From Leptolinea sp. UBA4782 (GTDB lineage Bacteria > Chloroflexota > Anaerolineae > Anaerolineales > Anaerolineaceae): a DNA stretch of 19,722 nucleotides. Position 1 is the stretch's first letter, and each line of letters begins with the position of its first letter. This document shows positions 8,167-15,602 of the stretch, one piece after another. The notes under the pieces are model-generated. The model was not told where the DNA came from and did no database searches. It saw nothing but the letters and a program-made list of their open reading frames with translations. Location of the stretch: assembly GCA_002403095.1 (NCBI GenBank), contig DHHC01000026.1:80995-100716 (forward strand), in the 5' to 3' direction. Both the position numbers and the translations under genes were made by a program.

Positions 8167-9402
8167 TTACTGGACTTTGCCTTCAATGTAATCCTGGAGA
8201 GTCTTTCCAGGATAGTAGTATTCAAACATCTCGACAACATTATCCGGGGTGATTTCCTTGGTGGCATAGAACAGAACGCCAGGAATGGGGGCGCCGTTGA
8301 GCAGGTTAACCATCTGGCTCATGCACCATCTGGCCGGGGCGATGGATGAGTAGGCAGCGGTGCCGACGATAATTCCATCGTAGATACCCTTCAGGATGGG
8401 CTTGTCCTGGTCAACAGAGGAGAGCAGGACCTCACTGTTGTTGGCGGTTTTGGCATTCATCATACCGATGGTGGCGGATGAATACAGGCCCCATGCACCG
8501 ATCATGTCAGGATATGCTTTCAGGGCGCCATCAAAGGCTGTGTAGTGCTCTTCTGGTGAAATACCAGTCAACTCAACAATCTTGATGTCAGGGTACTTGG
8601 TGAAGGTATCAACAAAACCCTTGGCGCGGGTAGCAGCATTGGGGTGCACAAACGGCAGCGTCTGATAAACAACAGTGCCTTTCATTTCCTTGCCGGAATC
8701 CAGCATGGCTTTTTCCAGCAGTGCGCCAGCGATTGCACCCTGTTCGACAGTATCCCCAATAACCAGGGAATCAACTTCTCCAGCCAGCGGGGCATTCAGG
8801 GTAACAACAGGAATTCCAGCTGCTTTGAGGGCATCAAGGGCGGTCTTTACACCAGTGAAGTCACATGGGGCAAGGATCACACCATCAACATCCTGCAGGA
8901 TCCATTGTTCAATGGCCTGGTTCTGGGCATTCTGGTCGTAGTTTGCGTCGTTGATCAGCAATTCCACGCCAGCCTCTTCAGCTGCAGCTTTCATGCTCTC
9001 AAGGATCATGGAGCCAACCTCATCCACGGTGTAGTACACAGAGAAACCGATGGTGTACTTTTCGTTTGCCTTGGGCATCGCGGTTGTCATCACATCGGGT
9101 ACTCGTGCTGCGCCGGCTGACCGGATTGTTACATCAGCCTCAACGCCTACATCACCGTACCACTTGTTCAGGTCAAATACGACATCTGGTTCACCGACAA
9201 AAGTGAAATCAGCCGTATTGGGGTTCACAACAGCTTCTGGTTCAGGCGCTTCGGTAGCTTCAACAGCTGTCTCTTCCACAACCGGGGCTTCGGTTTCTTC
9301 TACCACTACCGGAGCCTCAGTGGGTGCAACGGTCGGGGCACAGGCCGTAAGGACGAGTGTCAGGACCAGTAAGAGCGATGCAATCAGAGTAATTTTTCTC
9401 AT
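8167..9402 (-). CDS. Sugar ABC transporter substrate-binding lipoprotein (RbsB/Peripla_BP_4 type)
   Basis: The 411-residue protein starts with a lipoprotein signal peptide: basic MRK, a hydrophobic stretch and the lipobox LTAC with Cys21. A Pro-, Thr-, Glu- and Val-rich linker (about 22-60) and a further spacer (to about 105) tether the binding domain to the membrane. The binding domain (about 110-405) shows the type I periplasmic-binding fold: YTIGFSVYYTVDEVGSMI, then DVDGVILAPCD, GIPVVTLNAP and VLLSSVDQDKPILKGIYDG. It captures a sugar-like ligand outside the cell and delivers it to the permease. AAGGAGA stands 8 nt before the ATG. The order ATPase, permease, binding protein differs from the E. 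coli rbs operon only in that the rbsD and kinase positions are changed. The linker is longer than usual for the family. The ligand cannot be read from sequence. Confidence 0.93.
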   Translation of the reverse strand: MRKITLIASLLLVLTLVLTACAPTVAPTEAPVVVEETEAPVVEETAVEATEAPEPEAVVNPNTADFTFVGEPDVVFDLNKWYGDVGVEADVTIRSAGAARVPDVMTTAMPKANEKYTIGFSVYYTVDEVGSMILESMKAAAEEAGVELLINDANYDQNAQNQAIEQWILQDVDGVILAPCDFTGVKTALDALKAAGIPVVTLNAPLAGEVDSLVIGDTVEQGAIAGALLEKAMLDSGKEMKGTVVYQTLPFVHPNAATRAKGFVDTFTKYPDIKIVELTGISPEEHYTAFDGALKAYPDMIGAWGLYSSATIGMMNAKTANNSEVLLSSVDQDKPILKGIYDGIIVGTAAYSSIAPARWCMSQMVNLLNGAPIPGVLFYATKEITPDNVVEMFEYYYPGKTLQDYIEGKVQ

Positions 9403-9533
9403 TTACTTTTCTCCTTTGAATATTTAAACACGGTTGCGTTGGTCAATCCTTTTGACATATTACAATCAGGTATTATTTGGGTTCCTCCTTTCTCCTGCAT
9501 TTTTCTTGTCGTTTCTTGTCAATCGTATAGATT

Positions 9534-10517
9534 TTATCTTTGCCTGGACTTGAATGCGTTGTCCATCAAAACGGCAAAGATAATGACAAGACCTTTAACC
9601 AGGATTTGAACATGGTATTGGGCTCCAAGCAAAGACATACCATTGTTTAGAGATGCAATGATCAGGCAGCCTCCTAATGTGCCCCACATCGTTCCAACAC
9701 CGCCTAACAGCGCAGTCCCGCCAAGAATCACGCCGGAGATGGCATCCAGTGCCAGGTCTCTCCCTGCGTCCGGAAGGCCGGAATTCATTAAAGCGGCGAG
9801 AATAAGGCCGGAAATGAAGGCATAGACCCCGCTCATCGTGTAGGCTGCGAGCTTGACCTTGCTGATTTCAATTCCAGCCACTCTCGATGCTTCCTGGTTG
9901 CCTCCGATACTGCGCACAAAGAAACCAAATTTGGTTTGTGTGTAAACGAACCATGAAATCGCAAATATTACCAGCGAAATGATGACCGGAGTAGGGATGA
10001 CACCAAACAACCGTCCATTGCCAAATATATCGGCAAAATGTGGGATGACGATGGGCACCGGCTTCCCTTTTGTAAGGGTAAGGGCAAGACCCCTGTAAAT
10101 GTTCATGGTTGCGAGTGTCACCAGGAATGGTTCAATCTTTCCTTTGACAGAAACAAATCCATTAAAGAAACCCAGAAGCATCGATAACACCAACACGATG
10201 AGTAGCGCCGGTATGGGCGCCATTGTGCCTCCTCTTACCAGCATCGCAAAGGTAACACCCACCACAGCGGCAATGGAACCGACAGAAAGGTCCAGGCCTC
10301 CCAATGTGATGATGAATGTCATACCCAATCCCACCACAAGCACGTAACTCATGTTTTTCAGGATGGCGAGCAGATTTTTCGGGTCAATGAACACAGGTCT
10401 CAGCAGTGAAAACACGGTCATAAGAACAATAAGAATTACCAGTGTGCGATACCGGATCAACAGCTTCATAAAAGTTGTTCTGGATTTCGGTGCAGTTTCA
10501 ACATTAGCGTGCATCAT
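9534..10517 (-). CDS. Sugar ABC transporter permease (RbsC/BPD_transp_2 type)
   Basis: The 327-residue integral membrane protein has about 8 to 10 spans and the marks of the ribose/xylose/AI-2 permease family: GMTFIITLGGLDLSVGSIAA near residue 70, GFVSVKGKIEPFLVTLATMNIYRG near 120, SIGGNQEASRVAGI near 205, and LDAISGVILGGTALLGGVGT near 265. It forms the membrane channel of the importer together with the adjacent ATPase. Its ATG at 10517 overlaps the end of the ATPase gene by 14 bp, with AGGGA upstream, so the two are translationally coupled; a second ATG follows at once (10514). The C-terminus is soluble and short. Substrate specificity follows that of the binding protein and is not known. 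Confidence 0.93.
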   Translation of the reverse strand: MMHANVETAPKSRTTFMKLLIRYRTLVILIVLMTVFSLLRPVFIDPKNLLAILKNMSYVLVVGLGMTFIITLGGLDLSVGSIAAVVGVTFAMLVRGGTMAPIPALLIVLVLSMLLGFFNGFVSVKGKIEPFLVTLATMNIYRGLALTLTKGKPVPIVIPHFADIFGNGRLFGVIPTPVIISLVIFAISWFVYTQTKFGFFVRSIGGNQEASRVAGIEISKVKLAAYTMSGVYAFISGLILAALMNSGLPDAGRDLALDAISGVILGGTALLGGVGTMWGTLGGCLIIASLNNGMSLLGAQYHVQILVKGLVIIFAVLMDNAFKSRQR

Positions 10518-12051
10518 TCATTAATCCCTTCATTGGAGAATTTTCGGCTGGATTTTGCGATTTCTGGGTGGCCAGGCTCATCACGTACTCCTGGGTCATT
10601 TTTTCTTTTTCTACGATCCCTTTCATGTGCCCTTCCTGCATCACTAAAATCCTGTCTGCCACGCTGATCAACTCAGGCAGCTCAGAAGAAACCATCAGGA
10701 TGGCGGTTCCACGGGCAGCAAGCTCACCCATGATCTGGTAGATTTCAGTTTTAGCACCAATATCTATACCACGGGTTGGTTCATCAAATATGATCACCTG
10801 GGGCGAAAAGTCAAGCCATTTTGCAAGGGCCACTTTTTGCTGATTGCCCCCTGATAGTGAGCCCATGATCTGCTCAATTTTACTCACACGGATATCCAGG
10901 GTTTTTCGGTGCTTTTGGGCAATCTCTTTAAGTTGTGCCCAGTTCAGGTAACCGGCAAATGACGGTCGCTGAGCATTGAGCATATTAATATTCTCAAATA
11001 CCGGAAGGCATGCCACAAGACCAGTTTTTTTTCTGTCTTCTGTAACAAAAGCTATTCTATGCTTGATAGCCTGCCTTGGGTTTTTGGGGTGGATTTCTTC
11101 ATCGTTGAGGTAGATCTTTCCTTCGGTAACCGGCCGTAAGCCAAAAAGGGCTTCAAGCATCTCGGTCCGCCTTGAACCAACCAGACCGCCAATACCCAGG
11201 ATTTCACCCTTATGGACTTCGAAAGAGATGTCCTTGACCAATTCTCCACTGGTCAGGTTCTCCACTTTCAATACAGTATCTCCAATTTGTACATCCCGCT
11301 TTGGATACACGTTAGTCAGCTCACGCCCAACCATCATCTGGATCAGGTCTTGTTCAGTGACGTCTGCGTTGTTGACGGTGCCAACCAATTCACCATCACG
11401 CAAAACCGTAATGCGGTCCGCAATACCATTGATCTCATGCAGCCTGTGGGAAATGTAAATAACAGAGACACCATTTGCCTTGAGGTTGCGGATGATATCC
11501 ATCAATTTGTTGGTATCGCTTTGTGAAATGGACGAAGTTGGCTCATCCATCAAGACGATTTGTGCCTTGGATGTCACTGCTTTTGCAATCTCAACAACTT
11601 GCTGCTGGGCAATCGAAAGAGACCTGACTGACTTGTTCGGGTCAATTTCATGCTGCCCTAAGGCGGATAACACACGGTCTGCAATCACCTGGTAATCGCT
11701 TTGACGCAGAAGGAACCCTTTGAATTCGTTCTGTTTGTCCAGGACAATGTTTTCGGCTACTGTCATATCCGGGCAGAGGGTTAATTCTTGATAGATAGTA
11801 ACAATAGCAGATTTTATTGCATCCCTGGGTTCTTTAAACGTTACCGGTTTTCCATTGATCAGGATCTCACCGCCCTTATCCGGTTGATGGTACCCGCTGA
11901 GTATCTTGATCAACGTGGATTTTCCTGCCCCATTTTCACCCAGTAATGCGTGAACTTCTCCCTTCTTTACATTCATACTTACATTCTTCAAGGCGACAAC
12001 GCCAGGAAAGGTCTTGCTGATATTTCTTAGTTCGAGGACATACTCATCCAT
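10504..12051 (-). CDS. Sugar ABC transporter ATP-binding protein (RbsA type, two nucleotide-binding domains)
   Basis: The 515-residue protein has two fused nucleotide-binding domains, as in RbsA, XylG and MglA. The first (about 5-235) has Walker A GENGAGKST at 38-46, the signature LSIAQQQ at 145-151 and Walker B IVLMDEPTSS at 165-174. The second (about 255-495) has the expected degenerate Walker A GLVGSRRTE, an intact signature LSGGNQQKVALAKWL near 399 and Walker B VIIFDEPTRGID near 419. It powers import through the permease. The ATG at 12051 encodes MDEYVLELRNISKTFPG, a normal family start; a GTG two codons upstream sits closer to GGAGG (5 nt) and could be the true start. The frame is open up to 12111 without domain character. 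A promoter-like sequence about 140 bp upstream could drive the transporter genes separately from the enzymes. Confidence 0.93.
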   Translation of the reverse strand: MDEYVLELRNISKTFPGVVALKNVSMNVKKGEVHALLGENGAGKSTLIKILSGYHQPDKGGEILINGKPVTFKEPRDAIKSAIVTIYQELTLCPDMTVAENIVLDKQNEFKGFLLRQSDYQVIADRVLSALGQHEIDPNKSVRSLSIAQQQVVEIAKAVTSKAQIVLMDEPTSSISQSDTNKLMDIIRNLKANGVSVIYISHRLHEINGIADRITVLRDGELVGTVNNADVTEQDLIQMMVGRELTNVYPKRDVQIGDTVLKVENLTSGELVKDISFEVHKGEILGIGGLVGSRRTEMLEALFGLRPVTEGKIYLNDEEIHPKNPRQAIKHRIAFVTEDRKKTGLVACLPVFENINMLNAQRPSFAGYLNWAQLKEIAQKHRKTLDIRVSKIEQIMGSLSGGNQQKVALAKWLDFSPQVIIFDEPTRGIDIGAKTEIYQIMGELAARGTAILMVSSELPELISVADRILVMQEGHMKGIVEKEKMTQEYVMSLATQKSQNPAENSPMKGLMNDAR

Positions 12052-12188
12052 ACTCACAAAATCCTCCAAAAGGTAAGTACTCAATTCCAGAACATTGACA
12101 TACACCAGCATAATTCACAAATAGACTGCAATAATTCCAACAACACCAGGCAATAGCTTTATTGAAAAAAACTTGTTGATTACAAGGA

Positions 12189-12218
12189 ATTATATTTTCT
12201 CCGCGTTAATCTTTTCAA
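12189..12218 (-). promoter_or_regulatory. Internal sigma70-type promoter for the ABC transporter genes
   Basis: On the minus strand, TTGAAA (12213-12218) and a perfect TATAAT (12189-12194) are 18 bp apart. The predicted start near 12182 would give a leader of about 130 nt before the ATPase gene. It lies in the 256-bp gap between the last deacetylase gene and the ATPase gene, the largest non-coding gap inside the locus. Confidence 0.55.
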
Positions 12219-12253
12219 CAATTGTATGTGCAAACTGAGTTGCTTGATGAAGT

Positions 12254-12302
12254 GCGGAGGGATGAAATTTCATATATTGTCGCATAAAAATCATCCCTCC
12301 GC
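12254..12302 (-). repeat. 12-bp inverted repeat after the first deacetylase gene, with inner palindrome
   Basis: Perfect arms GCGGAGGGATGA (12254-12265) and TCATCCCTCCGC (12291-12302) enclose 25 AT-rich bases and start 5 bp after the deacetylase stop. A perfect 12-bp palindrome, ATGAAATTTCAT (12262-12273), overlaps the left arm and lies about 45 bp upstream of the internal -35 box. The large loop and missing T-run argue against a standard terminator. It may be a hairpin that ends or protects the enzyme mRNA, or a regulator site for the transporter promoter. Confidence 0.5.
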
Positions 12303-12307
12303 TACAG

Positions 12308-13057
12308 TCAATCCTCTGTACCGTATTGCACAGGCGGCAGCAGCCGGTATGCTTTCTGGTTCGGCCAGGTGTTCACCATGCGGAAAGCCTCTGCATACTT
12401 GCAGCCGCATTGAAAACCGCGCAGCTTGTTGACGACTGATATATACTCATTCCAATCCTTCACCCCAAACTGCTTTTCCAGGAAATCGCCATGCTGGCTT
12501 GCATGCTGTTTAAATGCTTCTAACTTCTGTTCAAATTCGTTGGTAATATCCACATAGTAATCTGGCGGGGCATTCCGGTATGTGCCGGTGGTTTCCATCC
12601 GGAACACAGTGGGAATGTGGTCAATCGGCGGGTATTCGGTTCCGGGGATATTGGCAGTGCTCGCCCAGATTGCAGCCCGGTACGCCAGCTCGCCGACATT
12701 GGTGTGGTCGTGGACGTATTCGTCCCTTTCCATGGTTATGATCACATCAGGATTGGTCATTCGGATCAGGTCGACATATCTCTTCCAGGTTGTGTCATTC
12801 AGCCAGACTTCGGCATCTTTGAAATCCCAGTGAATCAACTCGGCGCCAATCACATCTGCGCCTTTCTGGGCTTCAATAGCCCGGATGGCTTCGATCTCTG
12901 GACCGGTGTGAATTTTGGAGCCGACATTCCCCGTGCAGGCAATCGCTATGTAAACTTTATGCCCTTCTTTTACATAACGGATAAGCGTTCCCGCGCAGTC
13001 CACTTCAACATCATCAGGGTGAGTAGCAGCAGCCAAAACTGTTAGTTTTTTTGACAT
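12308..13057 (-). CDS. PIG-L (LmbE) family deacetylase, copy 1
   Basis: The 249-residue protein belongs to the PIG-L/LmbE family of zinc-dependent N-deacetylases, which includes MshB, BshB and the aminoglycoside enzyme BtrD. The metal-site motif HPDD is at residues 13-16 (context ATHPDDVEVD), and the second ligand region is RDEYVHDH at 111-118 with His116 and His118. The C-terminal motif YAEAFR near 221 is also typical. There is no signal peptide, so it acts in the cytoplasm, after import. The frame is open to 13168 inside the next gene, but MSKKLTV at 13057 matches the start of its twin, so that ATG was chosen; its ribosome binding site (GGTG) is weak. It probably removes an acyl group from an amino sugar or related compound; the substrate is unknown. 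It may differ in specificity from its twin, for example Met108-Glu109 against His-Asp just before the second motif. Confidence 0.88.
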   Translation of the reverse strand: MSKKLTVLAAATHPDDVEVDCAGTLIRYVKEGHKVYIAIACTGNVGSKIHTGPEIEAIRAIEAQKGADVIGAELIHWDFKDAEVWLNDTTWKRYVDLIRMTNPDVIITMERDEYVHDHTNVGELAYRAAIWASTANIPGTEYPPIDHIPTVFRMETTGTYRNAPPDYYVDITNEFEQKLEAFKQHASQHGDFLEKQFGVKDWNEYISVVNKLRGFQCGCKYAEAFRMVNTWPNQKAYRLLPPVQYGTED

Positions 13058-13082
13058 ATTCACCAGGTTTCTTTTTCGATAA

Positions 13083-13829
13083 CTACCTTGAGCCAAACTG
13101 TACAGGCGGAAGTAAGCGGTAGGCTCTGTGGTTTGGCCAGGTTTGCACCACCCGGAACGCTTCGGCATATTTGCAGCCGCACTGGAACCCGCGCAATTTA
13201 TTCACAGTGCTCATGTAGTCGTTCCAATCCTTCACTCCATACTGTTTCTCGAGGAAATCACCATGCTGAGATACATGCTGGGAAAAAGCGTGAAGCTTTT
13301 GGTCGAATTCCTCAGAAATGTCAACATAGTGGTCCGGCGGGGCAACTCGGTTGGTTCCGACCGTCTCAAAGTAGAAAACAGTGGGAATGTGGTCGATGGG
13401 CGGCAGTTTGCATTCGGGAATGTTGGCAGTGCTTGCCCAGATTGCGGCCCGGTACACCAGCTCACCGACATTGGAGTGGTCGTGGACATAATCATCGCGG
13501 TCATGGGTGAGGATTACATCGGGATTTGTTTGGCGCACAAGATCGACATAGCGGGTCCAATGGGCATGGTCAAGCCAGATGTCTGCATCTTTGTAATCCA
13601 TGTGGATCAGTTCAGCCCCGATCACTTCGGCGCCTCTCTTTGCTTCTTCTGCCCGTATGGCTTCGATCTCCGGACCCGTGTGCTGTTTTGAACCCACATT
13701 GCCGGTACAGGCAACTGCCATAAACACCTTGTGCCCTTCGTTTACGTACCGGATAAGGGTGCCGGCGCATTGCAATTCAATATCATCAGGGTGTGCAGAA
13801 GCGCATAACACCGTCAATTTCTTGGACAT
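13083..13829 (-). CDS. PIG-L (LmbE) family deacetylase, copy 2
   Basis: The 248-residue protein is the twin of the gene downstream. It has the more standard metal motif AHPDD (His13, Asp15, Asp16) and RDDYVHDHSN with His116 and His118. As in copy 1, His116 sits two residues before the last His, whereas in MshB-type enzymes the pair is spaced HPDH (three residues apart). The start at 13829 has a strong GGAGGG 7 nt upstream, and the stop lies 25 bp before copy 1. It has no signal peptide, so it is cytoplasmic. By family it hydrolyses an N-acetyl group on a sugar-like molecule. Having two close copies together suggests gene-dose need or two related substrates. Confidence 0.9.
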   Translation of the reverse strand: MSKKLTVLCASAHPDDIELQCAGTLIRYVNEGHKVFMAVACTGNVGSKQHTGPEIEAIRAEEAKRGAEVIGAELIHMDYKDADIWLDHAHWTRYVDLVRQTNPDVILTHDRDDYVHDHSNVGELVYRAAIWASTANIPECKLPPIDHIPTVFYFETVGTNRVAPPDHYVDISEEFDQKLHAFSQHVSQHGDFLEKQYGVKDWNDYMSTVNKLRGFQCGCKYAEAFRVVQTWPNHRAYRLLPPVQFGSR

Positions 13830-13857
13830 AAGAACCCTCCTTGCCGGGATCAGTTCC

Positions 13858-14583
13858 TTACGGCAATAGCTTATGTGCGCCAGCTATGGCTGGCCAGTCA
13901 GTGCAAAGCGTGTATGCTTCAACATACTCCACGTCGGCCGTGCCGCAAGCAGAGGCATAGAATTTGTTTTCGTTGACCAGCATATCTGAATAAAGGACGC
14001 CAAAAGCCGCTTTGGACCATGGACCATCCTGGGAGGCGTGGCATTTAAACATTTTCATCTTGGTGTCAAATGTTTCAGTGATATCAACGAAATACTGTGG
14101 ATTGGTTTTTGAGCTCAAACCTCCATGTGCTGTGCAGAAGAATAGTGGAGGCAAGTGGTCAATGACAGGATGCTCAGTTTCTATCAGCTTTACGGTTGCC
14201 AGGACACGTGCTTCAAATGCCAGGTAGCCGCAAATATCGTGATCCTGGTTGTAATCACTGAACTTCGGAGGGGCTAAGATTACATCAGGCCGGGCAGTCC
14301 GAACAGCCTCAATAAAAGCCATCCTTGTCTCCCTGTTGTCAAAGATCATCTCATCTTCATAACCAAGCCAGATTAGATGGGCGCCAATGATATCAGCAGA
14401 AGCCTGTGCTTCTTTATGCCGCATGGCTGCGATTTCTGCCCGCGACATTCCGTATGAGCCAATCTCTCCGTTTGTCGCCACACACATAAAAACCTCGTCA
14501 CCGCGTGCAGCATACTTCGCCAGGGTACCGGCCATCCGGAATTCAATATCATCAGGATGTGCACCAAATGCTAATACTCTCAT
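13858..14583 (-). CDS. PIG-L (LmbE) family deacetylase, divergent third copy
   Basis: The 241-residue protein has the family metal motif GAHPDDIEF (His9, Asp11, Asp12) and the second ligand region SDYNQDHD with His115. It lacks the extra His seen in the other two copies; Gln and Asn take those places. Overall similarity to the tandem pair is low outside the motifs, so it is an older paralogue or was acquired separately. GGAGGT before the ATG at 14583 supports the start. There is no signal peptide. It lies 45 bp after the UlaE-like epimerase gene and 28 bp before copy 2, clearly in the same operon. It probably acts on a different acyl-amino compound, or on a different position of the same molecule; this is inference. 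Confidence 0.9.
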   Translation of the reverse strand: MRVLAFGAHPDDIEFRMAGTLAKYAARGDEVFMCVATNGEIGSYGMSRAEIAAMRHKEAQASADIIGAHLIWLGYEDEMIFDNRETRMAFIEAVRTARPDVILAPPKFSDYNQDHDICGYLAFEARVLATVKLIETEHPVIDHLPPLFFCTAHGGLSSKTNPQYFVDITETFDTKMKMFKCHASQDGPWSKAAFGVLYSDMLVNENKFYASACGTADVEYVEAYTLCTDWPAIAGAHKLLP

Positions 14584-14628
14584 GATCTATACCTCCATTC
14601 AAATAGTTTTTGAAAAACCAATCGATTC

Positions 14629-15498
14629 TCATGATTCCTTGTTTGTATTGCCCCATGCGTTTGAGATCCATTTGGACAGTGTCTTCCGGGCGTTCGTTAT
14701 TGAACCAATCGGTTCATTGTTCTTATCCATTCCAGACCACATTTCCATCACCAGCGGTCCGGTATAACCCAGGCTGGCTAATAACTGGAAGGCGGCTTCA
14801 AACTGGACAATACCTTCGCCCAGCCCCACACCGCGCAGCTCGCCCTTACGGGTATCTTTGACATGCACCCCTACAAGGTGGCCTTTTGTTTGAGGGAGTT
14901 GTTCCAGGGGATCGTAACCATAGGCAGCCATGTTGCCGATATCCGGATATGCCTGGAGCCAGGGGGAATTGATCAATTTTACAATCCGCATAATTTTGGA
15001 TGCAGAATTGACCAGTTCTGTATCGACATTTTCCAGGGCTAAAAGTACCCCGGCTGCGCTTGCCCATTGTACTCCGGTACTCAAGCCTTCCAGGTACCTG
15101 GCTTCTGTATCTGCATTGCTGGGTTCATAAAAGGCATCATACCCCATCACCTGAATGACCCTCACGCCAAGATCGGCTGCCAGTTCGATCGACTGGTAGA
15201 GGATATCCAATCCTTGCTGGCGCAGGTCAGCCGAAGCGCTGCCAAGCGGGAATTTCCGATGTGCGCTGATCCCCATACCCCAAATAGGAACCCCACTGTT
15301 GTGAATTGCCTGGCGCAGAGCCGCCCTTTCTGCCGGCTTCCATTTCAACCGGTCCAGGCGTCCCTGGCTTTCGTCGATAGACATTTCCACAAAATCATAG
15401 CCGGCCTGCCTGGCAGAAACCAGGATCTGTTCCCAGGAATACCCGGCAGGGAAAGCTTTTTCGTATATACCTACAGGATTCTGTTTAAAAGAGTACAT
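14629..15498 (-). CDS. ulaE: L-ribulose-5-phosphate 3-epimerase-like TIM-barrel protein (UlaE/SgbU type)
   Basis: The 289-residue protein matches UlaE/SgbU along its length: PVGIYEKAFPAG at the start, YDFVEMSIDE, ISAHRKFPLGS, VIQVMGYDAFYE, YPDIGN, VGVHVKDT, GLGEGIVQFE and VMEMWSG. The four metal ligands known for UlaE correspond to Glu156, Asp186, His212 and Glu252, all present. UlaE interconverts L-xylulose 5-phosphate and L-ribulose 5-phosphate in L-ascorbate breakdown. No ascorbate PTS genes are present here, so the phosphorylated ketose probably comes from the FGGY kinase instead. The gap of 104 bp to the aldolase gene holds a 9-codon reading frame ending directly before the ATG (TAAATG). 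The ribosome binding site is weak. A related sugar-phosphate or free-ketose epimerase remains possible. Confidence 0.88.
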   Translation of the reverse strand: MYSFKQNPVGIYEKAFPAGYSWEQILVSARQAGYDFVEMSIDESQGRLDRLKWKPAERAALRQAIHNSGVPIWGMGISAHRKFPLGSASADLRQQGLDILYQSIELAADLGVRVIQVMGYDAFYEPSNADTEARYLEGLSTGVQWASAAGVLLALENVDTELVNSASKIMRIVKLINSPWLQAYPDIGNMAAYGYDPLEQLPQTKGHLVGVHVKDTRKGELRGVGLGEGIVQFEAAFQLLASLGYTGPLVMEMWSGMDKNNEPIGSITNARKTLSKWISNAWGNTNKES

Positions 15499-15602
15499 TT
15501 ACTTTCTGCCCCGGTAAGAACGCTCCATCAATTAATCCTATCCATAAGTTTTGTGCCAAATCCCGTGTTTCTCCCGGCAAACCTGGGTGAAGCACCGTTT
15601 CC

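Larger units (their letters stand above)
12308..13829 (-). repeat. Tandem duplication of two deacetylase genes
   Basis: The two neighbouring PIG-L genes (12308-13057 and 13083-13829) encode proteins that align end to end without gaps over about 248 residues. I counted by hand about 76 percent identical positions. The C-terminal half is the most alike, for example KLRGFQCGCKYAEAFR is identical in both. The third PIG-L gene upstream is much more distant. Confidence 0.85.

Noticed and set aside
9220..9330. Repeated GAAGCCCCGGTT-like units in the binding-protein gene
   Set aside because: They encode the Pro/Glu/Val-rich lipoprotein linker and are explained by its low-complexity protein sequence; not a CRISPR array or mobile repeat.
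12165..12186. Small hairpin CTTGT/ACAAG followed by seven T on the minus strand
   Set aside because: The stem is only 5 bp and weak, and it sits at the predicted start of the internal promoter, so a terminator role is unlikely.
13058..13168. N-terminal extension of deacetylase copy 1
   Set aside because: The extra 37 residues overlap the end of copy 2 in another frame and are not found in the twin, which begins at the same MSKKLTV.
13128..13691. Plus-strand open frame of 187 codons across deacetylase copy 2
   Set aside because: A similar antisense frame exists over copy 1 (12617-13045), which is expected from the duplication. No ribosome binding site or domain is seen.
15499..15527. Nine-codon reading frame ending at TAAATG before the epimerase start
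   Set aside because: It is too short and has only a weak ribosome binding site, so chance is likely; mentioned in the epimerase entry only.
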